This document shows positions 44,326-53,105 of a stretch of DNA of 64,000 nucleotides, one piece after another. Both the position numbers and the translations under genes were made by a program. The notes under the pieces were generated by a model. That model was not told where the DNA came from, made no database searches, and saw nothing but the letters and a program-made list of their open reading frames with translations. Source of the DNA: Sphingomonas sp. PsM26 (lineage in GTDB: Bacteria; Pseudomonadota; Alphaproteobacteria; Sphingomonadales; Sphingomonadaceae); the NCBI GenBank assembly GCA_030433805.1, contig JARUXA010000002.1, positions 1-64,000 on the forward strand, read 5' to 3'. Each line of letters opens with the position of its first letter. Positions within the stretch are counted from its first letter, which is position 1.

Positions 44326-44380
44326 AAAAGAGGGGGGAAGCGGAAGGAGGGGGAAGCGGAAAGCAAAAAAGGGGGAGCGA
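44325..44380 (+). other. Polypurine tract
   Basis: About 56 bases are almost all purine (AAAAGAGGGGGGAAG, GGAAGGAGGGGGAAG and AAAAAAGGGGGAG with only isolated C residues). It directly follows the family-B repeat and precedes recO by about 50 bases. Such tracts can form triplex or G-rich structures and slow polymerases. No gene or ribosome site is evident inside it. Confidence 0.6.
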
Positions 44381-44432
44381 CGCAGATCCCCCCGCCGTTC
44401 CCACACCGCCCCCCACGCGCTACAGCCCCGCG

Positions 44433-45059
44433 ATGCACCTGCGCACCACCGCCCTGATCCTCGGCGTCCGCCACCACGGCGAACACGGCGCGATCGTGCG
44501 CGCCCTGACCCCCGAGGATGGATTGCAGGCGGGCTATGTGCGCGGCGGCCGTTCCAGCCGGATCCGCCCGATCCTCCAGCCCGCCAACCGCGTCGTCGGC
44601 GAATGGCGCGCGCGGACCGATGACCAGCTCGCCAGCCTGACGGTCGAACTCGTCACCAGCCGCGCGCCGCTCTATGCCGAACCGCTGCCCGCGCTCGCAC
44701 TCGACTGGGTGACCGCGCTGACCGCCGCCGCCTTGCCCGAGGCCTTGCCCTATCCCCGCCTGTACCTCGCGCTCGATGCGGTGATCGAAGCGATCGCGCT
44801 TGCCCCCGCCGCGCGCGGCTGGGCGCTGACGCTTGCGCGCTACGAGCAACTGGTGCTCGCGGAGCTGGGCTACGGGCTCGACGACGACGCGCTGCCGCGT
44901 GCGCTGACCGATCCCACGGCGGACGACTGGTGCGACGTGTTCGCAGCCCTGCGCGTGCTGGGCGAAGCGCTGGGGGCGCAGATCATGGTCGATCGGCGCG
45001 CCGTAACGCTCGAATCGCGGGCTCGTTTGATCGATCGGCTCAAAAGGGCGGTTGCGTGA
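44433..45059 (+). CDS. recO: DNA repair protein RecO
   Basis: A 208-residue recombination mediator that, with RecR, loads RecA onto SSB-coated single strands. An N-terminal OB fold (about 1-80, beginning MHLRTTALILGVRHHGEHGA) precedes a helical C-terminal domain with LARYEQLVLAELGYGLDDDA. It lacks the zinc-finger cysteines seen in some RecO proteins and is shorter than the E. coli form (242). The leuB start lies 52 bases after the stop. Confidence 0.9.
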   Translation: MHLRTTALILGVRHHGEHGAIVRALTPEDGLQAGYVRGGRSSRIRPILQPANRVVGEWRARTDDQLASLTVELVTSRAPLYAEPLPALALDWVTALTAAALPEALPYPRLYLALDAVIEAIALAPAARGWALTLARYEQLVLAELGYGLDDDALPRALTDPTADDWCDVFAALRVLGEALGAQIMVDRRAVTLESRARLIDRLKRAVA

Positions 45060-45111
45060 TGCGTCAAGGCTCGGCATGGCCGCGCCTTCGACTGACGGAT
45101 GGGGACGGACC

Positions 45112-46164
45112 TTGGCACTGATCGCAATCCTCGCTGGAGACGGCATTGGCCCGGAAGTGACGCACGAGGCACGCCGCGTGCTCGAAGCGCTCGGGCTCGA
45201 CCTCACGTTCGAGAGCGGGCTGGTCGGTGGCGCCGCCTACCGCAAGACGAGCCACCCGCTGCCGCCCGAGACGCTCGCGCTCGCGAAGCGTGCGGACGCG
45301 ATCCTGTTCGGCGCGGTCGGCGATCCGGACATGGACGGGCTCGAACGCGCGGTGCGCCCAGAGCAGGCGATCCTTGGCTTGCGCAAGGAACTGGGGCTGT
45401 TCGCCAATATCCGGCCCGCGACGATGCTCCCGGGGCTGGAGGATTCCTCCGCGCTTCGCCCCGAGATCGCGCGCGCGATCGACATGGTGATCGTCCGCGA
45501 GCTTACCGGCGACGTCTATTTCGGCGACAAGAGCCGTGGTTTTTCGCACACCGGCCTGCGCGAAGCGCATGACATGATGCGCTACGACGAGGTCGAGATC
45601 GCCCGGATCGTGCGCGTCGGGTTCGAGATGGCGGCGCGGCGCAACCGGAGGCTGACTTCGGTCGACAAGGCCAACGTGCTCGAGACGTCGCAATTGTGGC
45701 GCGAAATCGTCAACGAGATCGCGCGCGACTATGCCGAGGTGAAGCTCAGCCACATGTACGTCGACAATGCCGCGATGCAGCTGGTGCGCAATCCCGGGGC
45801 GTTCGACGTGATCGTGACCAGCAACCTGTTCGGCGACATCCTGTCGGATCAGGCGAGCATGTGCGTGGGGTCGATCGGGATGCTCCCGTCGGCGTCGCTC
45901 AACGACTGGCAGGGGTCATGCGGGCTGTACGAGCCGATCCACGGGTCGGCGCCCGACATTGCGGGGGAGGGCAAGGCCAACCCCTGCGCGGCGATTCTGT
46001 CGGCGGCGCTGCTGTTGCGGCACTCGTTGTCGGACGAGGGGTCGGCGGTGCGTGTTGAGGCGGCAGTACGTGCGGCGATTGCCGATGGTGCGCGGACGGT
46101 GGATCTCGGGGGTACGCTGACGACGTCGCAGATGGGCGACGCGATCCTGGCAGCGCTGAACTGA
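45112..46164 (+). CDS. leuB: 3-isopropylmalate dehydrogenase
   Basis: A 350-residue NAD-dependent enzyme of leucine synthesis that oxidises and decarboxylates 3-isopropylmalate. The N-terminus [20 protein letters not shown], the substrate arginines around [16 protein letters not shown] and the metal site [20 protein letters not shown] are all present. The start is TTG 45112, after GGGGA seven bases upstream; it yields [16 protein letters not shown], matching the family. An ATG further upstream overlaps recO and adds an unrelated leader. leuA, leuC and leuD are not adjacent. Confidence 0.93.
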   Translation: MALIAILAGDGIGPEVTHEARRVLEALGLDLTFESGLVGGAAYRKTSHPLPPETLALAKRADAILFGAVGDPDMDGLERAVRPEQAILGLRKELGLFANIRPATMLPGLEDSSALRPEIARAIDMVIVRELTGDVYFGDKSRGFSHTGLREAHDMMRYDEVEIARIVRVGFEMAARRNRRLTSVDKANVLETSQLWREIVNEIARDYAEVKLSHMYVDNAAMQLVRNPGAFDVIVTSNLFGDILSDQASMCVGSIGMLPSASLNDWQGSCGLYEPIHGSAPDIAGEGKANPCAAILSAALLLRHSLSDEGSAVRVEAAVRAAIADGARTVDLGGTLTTSQMGDAILAALN

Positions 46165-46177
46165 CCTTCTGCTTCTG

Positions 46178-46286
46178 AAGCCCCTCCCCTTCAGGGGAGG
46201 GGTTGGGGGTGGGGCAGTGCCTCGCAGAGAGCTAGGTTCTGCTGAACTCCCCCACCCCAACCCCTCCCCTAAAGGAGAGGGGCTTT
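46178..46286. repeat. Inverted repeat pair, family D (REP-like)
   Basis: AAGCCCCTCCCCTTCAGGGG then AGGGGTTGGGGGTGGGG (46178-46214) is mirrored by CCCCCACCCCAACCCCTCCC then CTAAAGGAGAGGGGCTT (46249-46285). The outer arms are also self-palindromic around CCCCTCCCCTTCAGGGGAGG. This is a fourth palindromic family in the window and lies between two convergent genes, where it may also stop transcription. Confidence 0.82.
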
Positions 46287-46300
46287 AAGCGGGTTAAGCC

Positions 46301-47647
46301 TCACCCAATCACCGTCTTCAAATTCATGAACTCGTGCAGCCCATACGGCCCGAGCTCACGCCCATGCCCCGACCGCTTCACGCCGCCGAACGGCGCTTCC
46401 GGCGACGACGCCAGCATCGCATTCACCGCGACCATGCCCGCCTCGATATCCCGCTCGAACCGCGCGCGTTCGTCGGCATCGTTGGTCCACACTGACGATC
46501 CCAGCCCGAACGGCACCGCATTCGCCAGCGCGATCGCCGCATCCAGATCCTCCGCGCGGAACAGCATCGCGATCGGCCCGAACAATTCCTCCTGCGCGAC
46601 TGCATGGTCGAGCGGCACGTCCACGAGGATCCCGGCCGACATATACGCCCCCTTGCCGGGCAACGCCTCGCCACCGAACAGCAGCTTGGCCCCGGCTTGT
46701 GCGAATAATTTGAGCTGTCCAACTACTGTTTCGCGCTGTTCCTCGCTGGAAAGTGGCCCCATCGTGCTGTCCGGATCGAACGGATCACCCGCCACGACGG
46801 CCTTCATACCCGCAGAGAACTTCTCGAAGAACGTGTCATAAACATCTGAATGCACGATCATTCGCTTTGCGCAGATGCAGGATTGCCCGGTGTTCTGGAC
46901 GCGCGCGGTGACCGCCTGCTTGGCCGCCTCGTCGATGTCGGCGGACGGCATCACGATGAACGGGTCCGACCCGCCCAGTTCCAGCACCACCTTCTTGAGC
47001 GCGCGCCCCGCGGCTTCGGCGACCTTCATCCCCGCGCCTTCGCTGCCGGTAAGCGTCACCGCGACGATCCGGTCGTCCGCGATCAAGTCTGCGACCTTGT
47101 CCGATTTGATCGCGAGGTTCTGGAACAGGCCCGCGGGGCCACCCGCCGCGTTCACCATTTCCTCCAGCGCGGCACCGCAGCCCTGGACGTTGGAAGCATG
47201 TTTCAGCAGCCCGACATTCCCCGCCATGATCGTCGGCGCCATGAAGCGAACCACTTGCCAATACGGGAAATTCCACGGCATCACCGCCAGCACCGGCCCC
47301 ATCGGGTGCCACGTCGCGGTCGCCCCCGGGAACGCGCGCGGCTCCAGCATCGCAGGGCCTTCCTGCGCATAATGACGGAACGCCGCGGCGCACTTCTGCA
47401 CCTCGGCGATCGCGGACTTGAGCGTCTTGCCCATTTCCCGTGTCGCGATCTCGGCCAGGCGATGCGTGTTGGCGTCGAACTGCTCGGCGATCCGCCCCAA
47501 CAGCGCGGCGCGCTCCGCCGGGTCGGTCAGCCGCCACTGACGATAGGCGGCGTCCGCTTGTGCAACCTTCGCCGCGATCTCGTCCTGGGTCAGCTCGGCG
47601 AAGCTTTCGCCCGGCGCGCCGGTGGCGGGGTTGATGCTGGTGAACAT
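46301..47647 (-). CDS. gabD: Succinate-semialdehyde dehydrogenase (NAD(P)+)
   Basis: A 448-residue aldehyde dehydrogenase of the succinate-semialdehyde group, which turns succinic semialdehyde into succinate. The catalytic Cys is in NTGQSCICAKRMIV, the base Glu in VVLELGGSDPFIV, and MPWNFPYWQVVRF is typical of the smaller GabD/Sad subgroup. Start ATG 47647 (MFTSINPATG) follows AGGAG nine bases upstream; an ATG seven codons earlier lacks one. No gabT is beside it, so its physiological aldehyde is uncertain. Confidence 0.85.
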   Translation of the reverse strand: MFTSINPATGAPGESFAELTQDEIAAKVAQADAAYRQWRLTDPAERAALLGRIAEQFDANTHRLAEIATREMGKTLKSAIAEVQKCAAAFRHYAQEGPAMLEPRAFPGATATWHPMGPVLAVMPWNFPYWQVVRFMAPTIMAGNVGLLKHASNVQGCGAALEEMVNAAGGPAGLFQNLAIKSDKVADLIADDRIVAVTLTGSEGAGMKVAEAAGRALKKVVLELGGSDPFIVMPSADIDEAAKQAVTARVQNTGQSCICAKRMIVHSDVYDTFFEKFSAGMKAVVAGDPFDPDSTMGPLSSEEQRETVVGQLKLFAQAGAKLLFGGEALPGKGAYMSAGILVDVPLDHAVAQEELFGPIAMLFRAEDLDAAIALANAVPFGLGSSVWTNDADERARFERDIEAGMVAVNAMLASSPEAPFGGVKRSGHGRELGPYGLHEFMNLKTVIG

Positions 47648-47757
47648 GGGCGAAGGCTCCTGTGACATGGGTCCGGGATGGGATTATGTTCTGACAAACG
47701 CAAAGTCTTGCCGCGGTATCCTTGACCCCCGTCGCTTGCCTGCCGCATAGGTTGGCA

Positions 47758-47997
47758 ATGGATACACCGATCGATGAGCTGACGTTCGAAGCGGCGCTAA
47801 AGGAACTGGAGGGGATCGTGTCGAGACTGGAAAGTGGGGACGCGCCGCTGGATCAGGCGATCGCGCTCTACGAGCGTGGCGACAAGCTGCGCCGGCGTTG
47901 CGACGACCGGCTGAACGCCGCGCAGGCCCGGATCGAGGCGATCCGCACCGACAGTGAGGGGCGCGCCATCGGCACGCAGCCCTTTGCAGCAGGTTGA
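47758..47997 (+). CDS. xseB: Exodeoxyribonuclease VII small subunit
   Basis: A 79-residue helical subunit of exonuclease VII, which degrades single-stranded DNA together with XseA. The typical pattern is clear: FEAALKELEGIVSRLESGDA, LDQAIALYERGDKLRRRCDD. Its position directly before ispA is the common proteobacterial arrangement. xseA is not in the window. Confidence 0.93.
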   Translation: MDTPIDELTFEAALKELEGIVSRLESGDAPLDQAIALYERGDKLRRRCDDRLNAAQARIEAIRTDSEGRAIGTQPFAAG

Positions 47998-48001
47998 TCC
48001 C

Positions 48002-48901
48002 GTGAGCATGGCGCCCCTGTCGCTCGCCGAGGCCCTGGCCGAGGTGAGCCTCGACATCGATACCCGGCTCGATTCGCTGATTTCGGTTCCCGACGATGCC
48101 CGCGCGCCGTTGTACCGCGCGATGCGGCACGCCGCGATCGGTGGCGGCAAGCGGCTTCGTCCGTTGCTGGTCATGGCGACAGCGCGGCTGTTCGCGGTCG
48201 ATCGCGATTGCGTCGGCCGGGCCGGCATGGCGATCGAATGCGTCCACGTCTATTCGCTGATCCACGACGATCTGCCCGCGATGGACAATGACGACATGCG
48301 CCGCGGCAAGCCGACCGTCCATAAGGCGTTTGACGAAGCGACCGCGATCCTTGCGGGCGATTGCCTTCATGCGCTGGCGTTCGAGATCCTTTCCGATCCC
48401 GCGACCCACGCCGATCCGTTCGTGCGGAGCGAGCTCGTGCTCGATCTTGCCCGTGCAGCCGGCCCCGCCGGTATGGCAGGCGGTCAGGCGATGGACCTGG
48501 AAGCCGAGAAGACCACCTTCGACCTTCTGACCGTCACGCGGTTGCAGGCGATGAAGACCGGCGCGCTGATCGCCTGCTCGGTCGAGGCGGGTGCCATCCT
48601 CGGTAAGCTGCCGCCGGAAGGGCGCACCGGTCTGCGTGGCTACGCGCGTGATCTTGGCCTCGCGTTCCAGATCGCCGACGATATTCTCGACGTCGAAGGC
48701 GATGAAGCCGCGGTCGGCAAGAAGCTCCACAAGGATGCGGGTGCGGGCAAGGAGACGTTCCTGTCGCTGCTCGGCCTGCCGCGCGCGCGCGAACAGGCGC
48801 GGATGCTGGTCGATCAGGCGATCGCGCATCTCAAGCCGTATGGCGCGGAAGCCGATCTGCTCCGCGAGATCGCCCGGTTCACGCTCGAAAGAGATCGGTG
48901 A
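48002..48901 (+). CDS. ispA: Farnesyl/geranyl diphosphate synthase
   Basis: A 299-residue trans-prenyl diphosphate synthase that condenses IPP with allylic diphosphates. The first Asp-rich motif is SLIHDDLPAMDNDDMRRG (about residue 85), the second is QIADDILDVEGDE (about residue 226), and GGGKRLRPLL binds diphosphate. Start GTG 48002 or ATG 48008; either lies just after the xseB stop. It overlaps coaD by four bases. Chain-length specificity is not certain from sequence. Confidence 0.93.
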   Translation: MSMAPLSLAEALAEVSLDIDTRLDSLISVPDDARAPLYRAMRHAAIGGGKRLRPLLVMATARLFAVDRDCVGRAGMAIECVHVYSLIHDDLPAMDNDDMRRGKPTVHKAFDEATAILAGDCLHALAFEILSDPATHADPFVRSELVLDLARAAGPAGMAGGQAMDLEAEKTTFDLLTVTRLQAMKTGALIACSVEAGAILGKLPPEGRTGLRGYARDLGLAFQIADDILDVEGDEAAVGKKLHKDAGAGKETFLSLLGLPRAREQARMLVDQAIAHLKPYGAEADLLREIARFTLERDR

Positions 48902-49422
48902 CGATCCGTACGGGGGTCTATCCCGGCACCTTCGATCCGGTCACACTCGGGCACATGGACATCATCCGGCGCGGCGCGAAGCTGGTCGACCGGCTGGTGA
49001 TCGGGGTTACGACCAACCCGTCCAAGTCGCCGATGTTCACGATCGACGAACGGATGGCGATGGTCCAGCGCGAGGTCGAAGGCGTCGCGGGTGAGATTCA
49101 CGTCGTCAGCTTCGATTCGCTGCTGATGGATTTCGCCGAGCGCGAAGGCGCCAAGGTCATCGTCCGCGGGCTTCGGGCAGTCGCCGATTTTGAATATGAG
49201 TATCAGATGGCGGGGATGAACCAGCAGATCAATCCGCGCGTCGAGACCGTATTTCTGATGGCGGACGTTTCGCTCCAGCCGATCGCCAGCCGACTGGTCA
49301 AGGAAATTGCGCTCTACGGCGGGCCGATCGACCGTTTCGTCACCGCGACCGTCGCCGCGGAGGTCGCCGAACGGGTCGATCGCATCGGTCGCAAGGGCGA
49401 AGCGCATCGCCAGCGGCCCTGA
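48898..49422 (+). CDS. coaD: Phosphopantetheine adenylyltransferase
   Basis: A 174-residue enzyme of coenzyme A synthesis that adenylates 4'-phosphopantetheine. The nucleotidyl-transferase motif is GTFDPVTLGHMDIIRRG (HxGH-type TLGH near residue 15), followed by IVRGLRAVADFEYEYQMA. ISSTxV-like motif is changed to LQPIASRLVKEIA. The start is GTG 48898, overlapping the ispA stop. The length is normal. Confidence 0.95.
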   Translation: MTIRTGVYPGTFDPVTLGHMDIIRRGAKLVDRLVIGVTTNPSKSPMFTIDERMAMVQREVEGVAGEIHVVSFDSLLMDFAEREGAKVIVRGLRAVADFEYEYQMAGMNQQINPRVETVFLMADVSLQPIASRLVKEIALYGGPIDRFVTATVAAEVAERVDRIGRKGEAHRQRP

Positions 49423-49481
49423 TTTCCACCACGGCCCTAATGTGGTCGCTTTCGCACGGCATCTGCCGCAACACGCTGGCG

Positions 49482-49495
49482 GTGACGTTCACGTT
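49482..49495 (+). promoter_or_regulatory. 14-base motif shared with the pstS upstream region
   Basis: GTGACGTTCACGTT here is identical to 9925-9938 upstream of pstS, and both are preceded by ACGCTG. The core is an inverted ACGT-TC-ACGT. It lies 57 bases before the cyclophilin start. Either site could be a regulator-binding site; coincidence is possible. Confidence 0.25.
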
Positions 49496-49552
49496 GGCGC
49501 AAGCGACGACTTGGTCTAAGCGACCATTCATCGAGATTTTCGCGGGGACCTG

Positions 49553-50314
49553 ATGCGTTTCGTAGCCACCCTTCTTGCCTTCATCCTGGCACTGGTTTCC
49601 GGCCCCGCTTTCGCCGCAAAGAAAGACAAGGTCGAGGTCCAGGACACCAAGGTGTCGACCGCCAACCGCCCGGCGGTGCCGTCGGTCACCGACCCGGCGA
49701 ACCTGTGGTATCTCGACCTGTCGACCGGTGGCCGTGTCGTCATCTGGTTGCGTCCGGATGCCGCCCCCAAGATGGTCGAGCGGGTAAAGCTGCTGACCAG
49801 CCAGCATTTCTATGACGGCCTGCTGTTTCACCGCGTGATCGAAGGCTTCATGGCGCAGACCGGCGACCCCAAGGGCGACGGCACCGGCGGCTCGACGCTG
49901 CCGAACGTTGACGCCGAGTTCAACTGGCTGCCGCACGTGCGCGGCGCGGTTTCGGCCGCGCGCGAGGGCGCCCCCGAAGGTGCGACCGTCGAGGCAGTGA
50001 CCAAGGCCGAGAACAGCGCCAACAGCCAGTTCTTCATCGTGTTCAATCCGACGATGAAGCTCGACAAGAAGTACACCGTGTTCGGCCGCGTCATCTCCGG
50101 CATGGAATATGTCGATCAGGTCGCGCGCGGCGAGCCGCCAACGGCACCGTCGCGGATTCTCCACGCCTATCTCGGCACGGACAATCCCCCCGCTTATGTC
50201 CCCGCACCGCCTGCACCGGTCGCGCTTCCGACCACTGCACCGGTCCTGAAGCTCGCCCCCAAGGCGAAGCCCCGTCCCGCGGCGTCACCTGCACCCCGTA
50301 AGAAGGCGGCATAA
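49553..50314 (+). CDS. Periplasmic cyclophilin-type peptidyl-prolyl isomerase
   Basis: A 253-residue protein with a signal peptide (1-21, ending GPAFAA), a short charged linker and a cyclophilin domain (about 45-200). Active-site motifs are FHRVIEGFMAQTGDPKGDGT (Arg and Phe of the catalytic groove), NSANSQFFIVF and FGRVISGMEYVD. A Pro/Ala/Lys tail of about 45 residues follows. It probably speeds folding of exported proteins. It precedes queA by 47 bases. Confidence 0.92.
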   Translation: MRFVATLLAFILALVSGPAFAAKKDKVEVQDTKVSTANRPAVPSVTDPANLWYLDLSTGGRVVIWLRPDAAPKMVERVKLLTSQHFYDGLLFHRVIEGFMAQTGDPKGDGTGGSTLPNVDAEFNWLPHVRGAVSAAREGAPEGATVEAVTKAENSANSQFFIVFNPTMKLDKKYTVFGRVISGMEYVDQVARGEPPTAPSRILHAYLGTDNPPAYVPAPPAPVALPTTAPVLKLAPKAKPRPAASPAPRKKAA

Positions 50315-50361
50315 TCCGCCAGCCGTTACGACATGGTAGAGGGGCGCGGTAGAGGAACGTC

Positions 50362-51396
50362 ATGAAGGTCGACCTGTTCGATTTCGCGTTGCCGCCTGAG
50401 CGGATCGCGCTGCGCCCCGCCGTGCCGCGCGACTCCGCGCGGATGCTGGTGCTGGACGGCGCGGAGACGCGCGACCGGTCGGTCGCCGATCTCCCGGCCG
50501 AATTGCGCGCGGGCGATCTGCTCGTGTTCAACGATACGCGCGTGATCCCGGCGCAGCTGGAAGGGCGGCGCGGCGATTCGAAGATCGGTGCGACGCTTCA
50601 CAAGCGCGAGGGGCCGCGCCGTTGGCGCGCCTTCATCCGCAATGCGCGGCGACTGAAGCAGGACGATGCGATCGACTTTGGCGCAGGCGTCGTCGCGATC
50701 GCGCGCGACCGCGGCGAGGACGGCAGCTTTGCACTCGATTTTGAAGGCGACGAGCCGGTCGAGCTGCTGCTCGAGCGCGCGGGGCGGATGCCGTTGCCGC
50801 CGTATATCGCCGCGCGCCGCCCTGCCGATGCGCAGGATCAGGACGATTACCAGACGATGTTCGCCGCGGAGAAAGGCGCCGTTGCCGCCCCTACCGCGGC
50901 GCTGCACTTTACGCCGGACTTGCTGGCACGGCTCGGCGCGGCGGGCATCGACCATGCGACGCTGACGCTCCACGTCGGGGCGGGCACGTTCCTTCCGGTC
51001 AAGGCGGACGACACGACCGAGCACAAGATGCACGCCGAATGGGGCCGGATCGACGTAGCGACGGCGGATCAGCTCAACGCGGTGCGCGCGAATGGCGGAC
51101 GCGTCATTGCGGTCGGCACGACCAGTCTGCGGCTGATCGAAAGCGCGACCGATGAGGCTGACGTGATCCGCCCGTTCGAGGGTGATACGTCGATCTTCAT
51201 CACGCCGGGCTATCGCTTCCGCGGGATCGACGGGCTGATGACCAACTTTCATCTACCGCGCTCGACGCTGTTCATGCTCGTCTCTGCGCTGATGGGCACT
51301 GACCGGATGCAAGGCGCCTACGACCATGCGATCCGCGACGGCTATCGCTTCTACAGCTATGGTGATGCGAGCCTGCTGCTTCCGTCGAAAGGGTAA
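50362..51396 (+). CDS. queA: tRNA preQ1(34) S-adenosylmethionine ribosyltransferase-isomerase
   Basis: A 344-residue enzyme that transfers the ribosyl group of S-adenosylmethionine to preQ1 in tRNA, forming epoxyqueuosine. The N-terminus [20 protein letters not shown] and the later motifs [36 protein letters not shown] and [18 protein letters not shown] are typical. No tgt lies directly downstream; an EF-hand gene begins two bases after the stop instead, an unusual neighbour. Confidence 0.95.
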   Translation: MKVDLFDFALPPERIALRPAVPRDSARMLVLDGAETRDRSVADLPAELRAGDLLVFNDTRVIPAQLEGRRGDSKIGATLHKREGPRRWRAFIRNARRLKQDDAIDFGAGVVAIARDRGEDGSFALDFEGDEPVELLLERAGRMPLPPYIAARRPADAQDQDDYQTMFAAEKGAVAAPTAALHFTPDLLARLGAAGIDHATLTLHVGAGTFLPVKADDTTEHKMHAEWGRIDVATADQLNAVRANGGRVIAVGTTSLRLIESATDEADVIRPFEGDTSIFITPGYRFRGIDGLMTNFHLPRSTLFMLVSALMGTDRMQGAYDHAIRDGYRFYSYGDASLLLPSKG

Positions 51397-51398
51397 CG

Positions 51399-51905
51399 AT
51401 GCGCGCTTTCCTGGCTGCCACCCTGATGATCGCCGCGCCCGTCGGTGCAACGGCTACGGCGCAGACGCCGCCCCCCGCCGCCGTCACCCCATCCGCACCT
51501 GCGCAACCGACCGCAACGATCGTCGCCGAACCCGCGGCGGTATTCATCGCTGCCTGCGACCAAGATGCGGACGGCCGCACCACGCGCGCCGAACTGACCG
51601 CGTGCGTCACGCGAAGCTTTGCACGGATCGACACCGCCAACAGCGGGTCGATCGGTTATATCGGATATGCCGATTGGGCTTTGTTGTGGCTCGGTGATCG
51701 CAATGCCCTGCCGAGCCCGTTCGGCGTCGACACCAATCAGGACAACAGGATCACCCCGGATGAGTTGCAGGCCGATTTCGGTCGGCTGTTTGACCGGTAC
51801 GATGTCGATCGGAACGGCGTGGTGACTCGTGCCGAAGTGCTTTCGATCCGCAGCGGCCTGCGTCCCGTCGAAACCGGCAAGCGCGGGCGTCGCGGCGCGC
51901 GGTGA
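51399..51905 (+). CDS. Secreted EF-hand protein
   Basis: A 168-residue exported protein with a signal peptide (1-22), an Ala/Pro linker (about 23-45) and four EF-hand-like loops: DQDADGRTTRAEL, a degenerate DTANSGSIGYIGY, DTNQDNRITPDEL and DVDRNGVVTRAEV. At least three carry the acidic positions needed for calcium. Two cysteines (AACDQD and LTACVTRS) may form a disulfide. It starts two bases after queA, so it is probably translated from the same mRNA. A basic tail GKRGRRGAR ends it. Confidence 0.8.
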   Translation: MRAFLAATLMIAAPVGATATAQTPPPAAVTPSAPAQPTATIVAEPAAVFIAACDQDADGRTTRAELTACVTRSFARIDTANSGSIGYIGYADWALLWLGDRNALPSPFGVDTNQDNRITPDELQADFGRLFDRYDVDRNGVVTRAEVLSIRSGLRPVETGKRGRRGAR

Positions 51906-51962
51906 GGTGACCGCCGCACATATCGCGTGACTTGCGGCGCAACGCGTTGCTAGTTGCAACCG

Positions 51963-53057
51963 ATGTCTCAAGTCTCCGACGCGCTCGTCCGCCCTGTGCA
52001 GAAACATAAGCCGACCACGCACAAGGGGTTGGTATATCCGTTTGGCGGGCTCGAGCCGGAAGCGGGAACCGCGATGCCGGTCGCACCTGGCATCCGCTGG
52101 GTCCGGCTGCACGTTCCGGGGCCATTGCGGCACGTCAACTGCTGGTTGCTCGACGATAGCGATGCACGCGGTGACGGTGTCGCGATGATCGATACCGGGA
52201 TGAACACCGACGCCGCGCGCGATGCGTGGAAGGCGCTGTGGCGCGGCGATCTTGCCGGCGTGCGTGTGACCCGGATGATCGGAACGCATTTCCATCCCGA
52301 TCATATCGGGCTTTCCGGCTGGATCTGCGATCGCCACGCTGCGCCGCTCGTCATGACGCGGGGCGAGTGGCTCACGGCTCGGATGTTGATCGCGGATGCC
52401 CGCGAGACCGTCCCCGGCGAAATGGTCGCGTTCTGGCGCGGGGCAGGGTGGGACGAGGCGCAGGTCGCGCATGCCGAGACGCGCGGCTGGGCGGGGTTTC
52501 AGCGCATCGTCACGCCGTTGCCGCTCAGCTTTACGCGGATCGCACACGACGACACTTTGACGATCGGAGGCGTGGAATGGCGCGTGGCGGTCGGGTCCGG
52601 GCATAGTCCGGAACATGCGTGCCTCTATGACCCGATCGGCAAGGTGCTGATCGCCGGCGATCAGGTGCTGCCCCGCATCAGTCCCAACGTATCGCTTGGC
52701 GTGACCGAACCCGAGGCCGACCCACTTGGCGAATGGTTCGCCTCAATCGCGCGGCTGAAGCAACTGCCCGACGACGTGCTGGTGTTGCCCGGGCATGGCG
52801 ACCCGTTCATCGGGTTGCACCGTCGGCTTGATGCGATGGACCGCGAACACCGCGAGCGGCTTGACGAGCTGCACGTGTTCCTGTCCGAGCCGCGGCGCGC
52901 GGTCGATTGCTTCGGTCGGTTGTTCCGGCGCGCAATCGGCCCCGATGTCCTCGGTATGGCGACGGGAGAGGCGCTCGCGCATTTGCGGCGGCTCGAAGTC
53001 GAGGATCGGGCCGAGCGTGAAATCGTGGATGGCGTCTGGTGGTATCGCGCGCGGTGA
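51963..53057 (+). CDS. Metallo-beta-lactamase-fold hydrolase
   Basis: A 364-residue MBL-fold hydrolase. The metal-binding motif GTHFHPDHIG is near residue 107, with further ligands His in GSGHSPEHA and Asp in IAGDQVLP, and a last His in VLPGHGDPF. This glyoxalase-II-like group includes proteins with a C-terminal winged-helix domain, and the end LRRLEVEDRAEREIVDGVWW fits that. ATG 51963 is chosen; a TTG three codons earlier is possible. Substrate unknown. Confidence 0.82.
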   Translation: MSQVSDALVRPVQKHKPTTHKGLVYPFGGLEPEAGTAMPVAPGIRWVRLHVPGPLRHVNCWLLDDSDARGDGVAMIDTGMNTDAARDAWKALWRGDLAGVRVTRMIGTHFHPDHIGLSGWICDRHAAPLVMTRGEWLTARMLIADARETVPGEMVAFWRGAGWDEAQVAHAETRGWAGFQRIVTPLPLSFTRIAHDDTLTIGGVEWRVAVGSGHSPEHACLYDPIGKVLIAGDQVLPRISPNVSLGVTEPEADPLGEWFASIARLKQLPDDVLVLPGHGDPFIGLHRRLDAMDREHRERLDELHVFLSEPRRAVDCFGRLFRRAIGPDVLGMATGEALAHLRRLEVEDRAEREIVDGVWWYRAR

Positions 53058-53105
53058 CACGCTAGCCTCTTCGCAACGTCACCGTGCGAATCACAGGAGA
53101 GCCCT

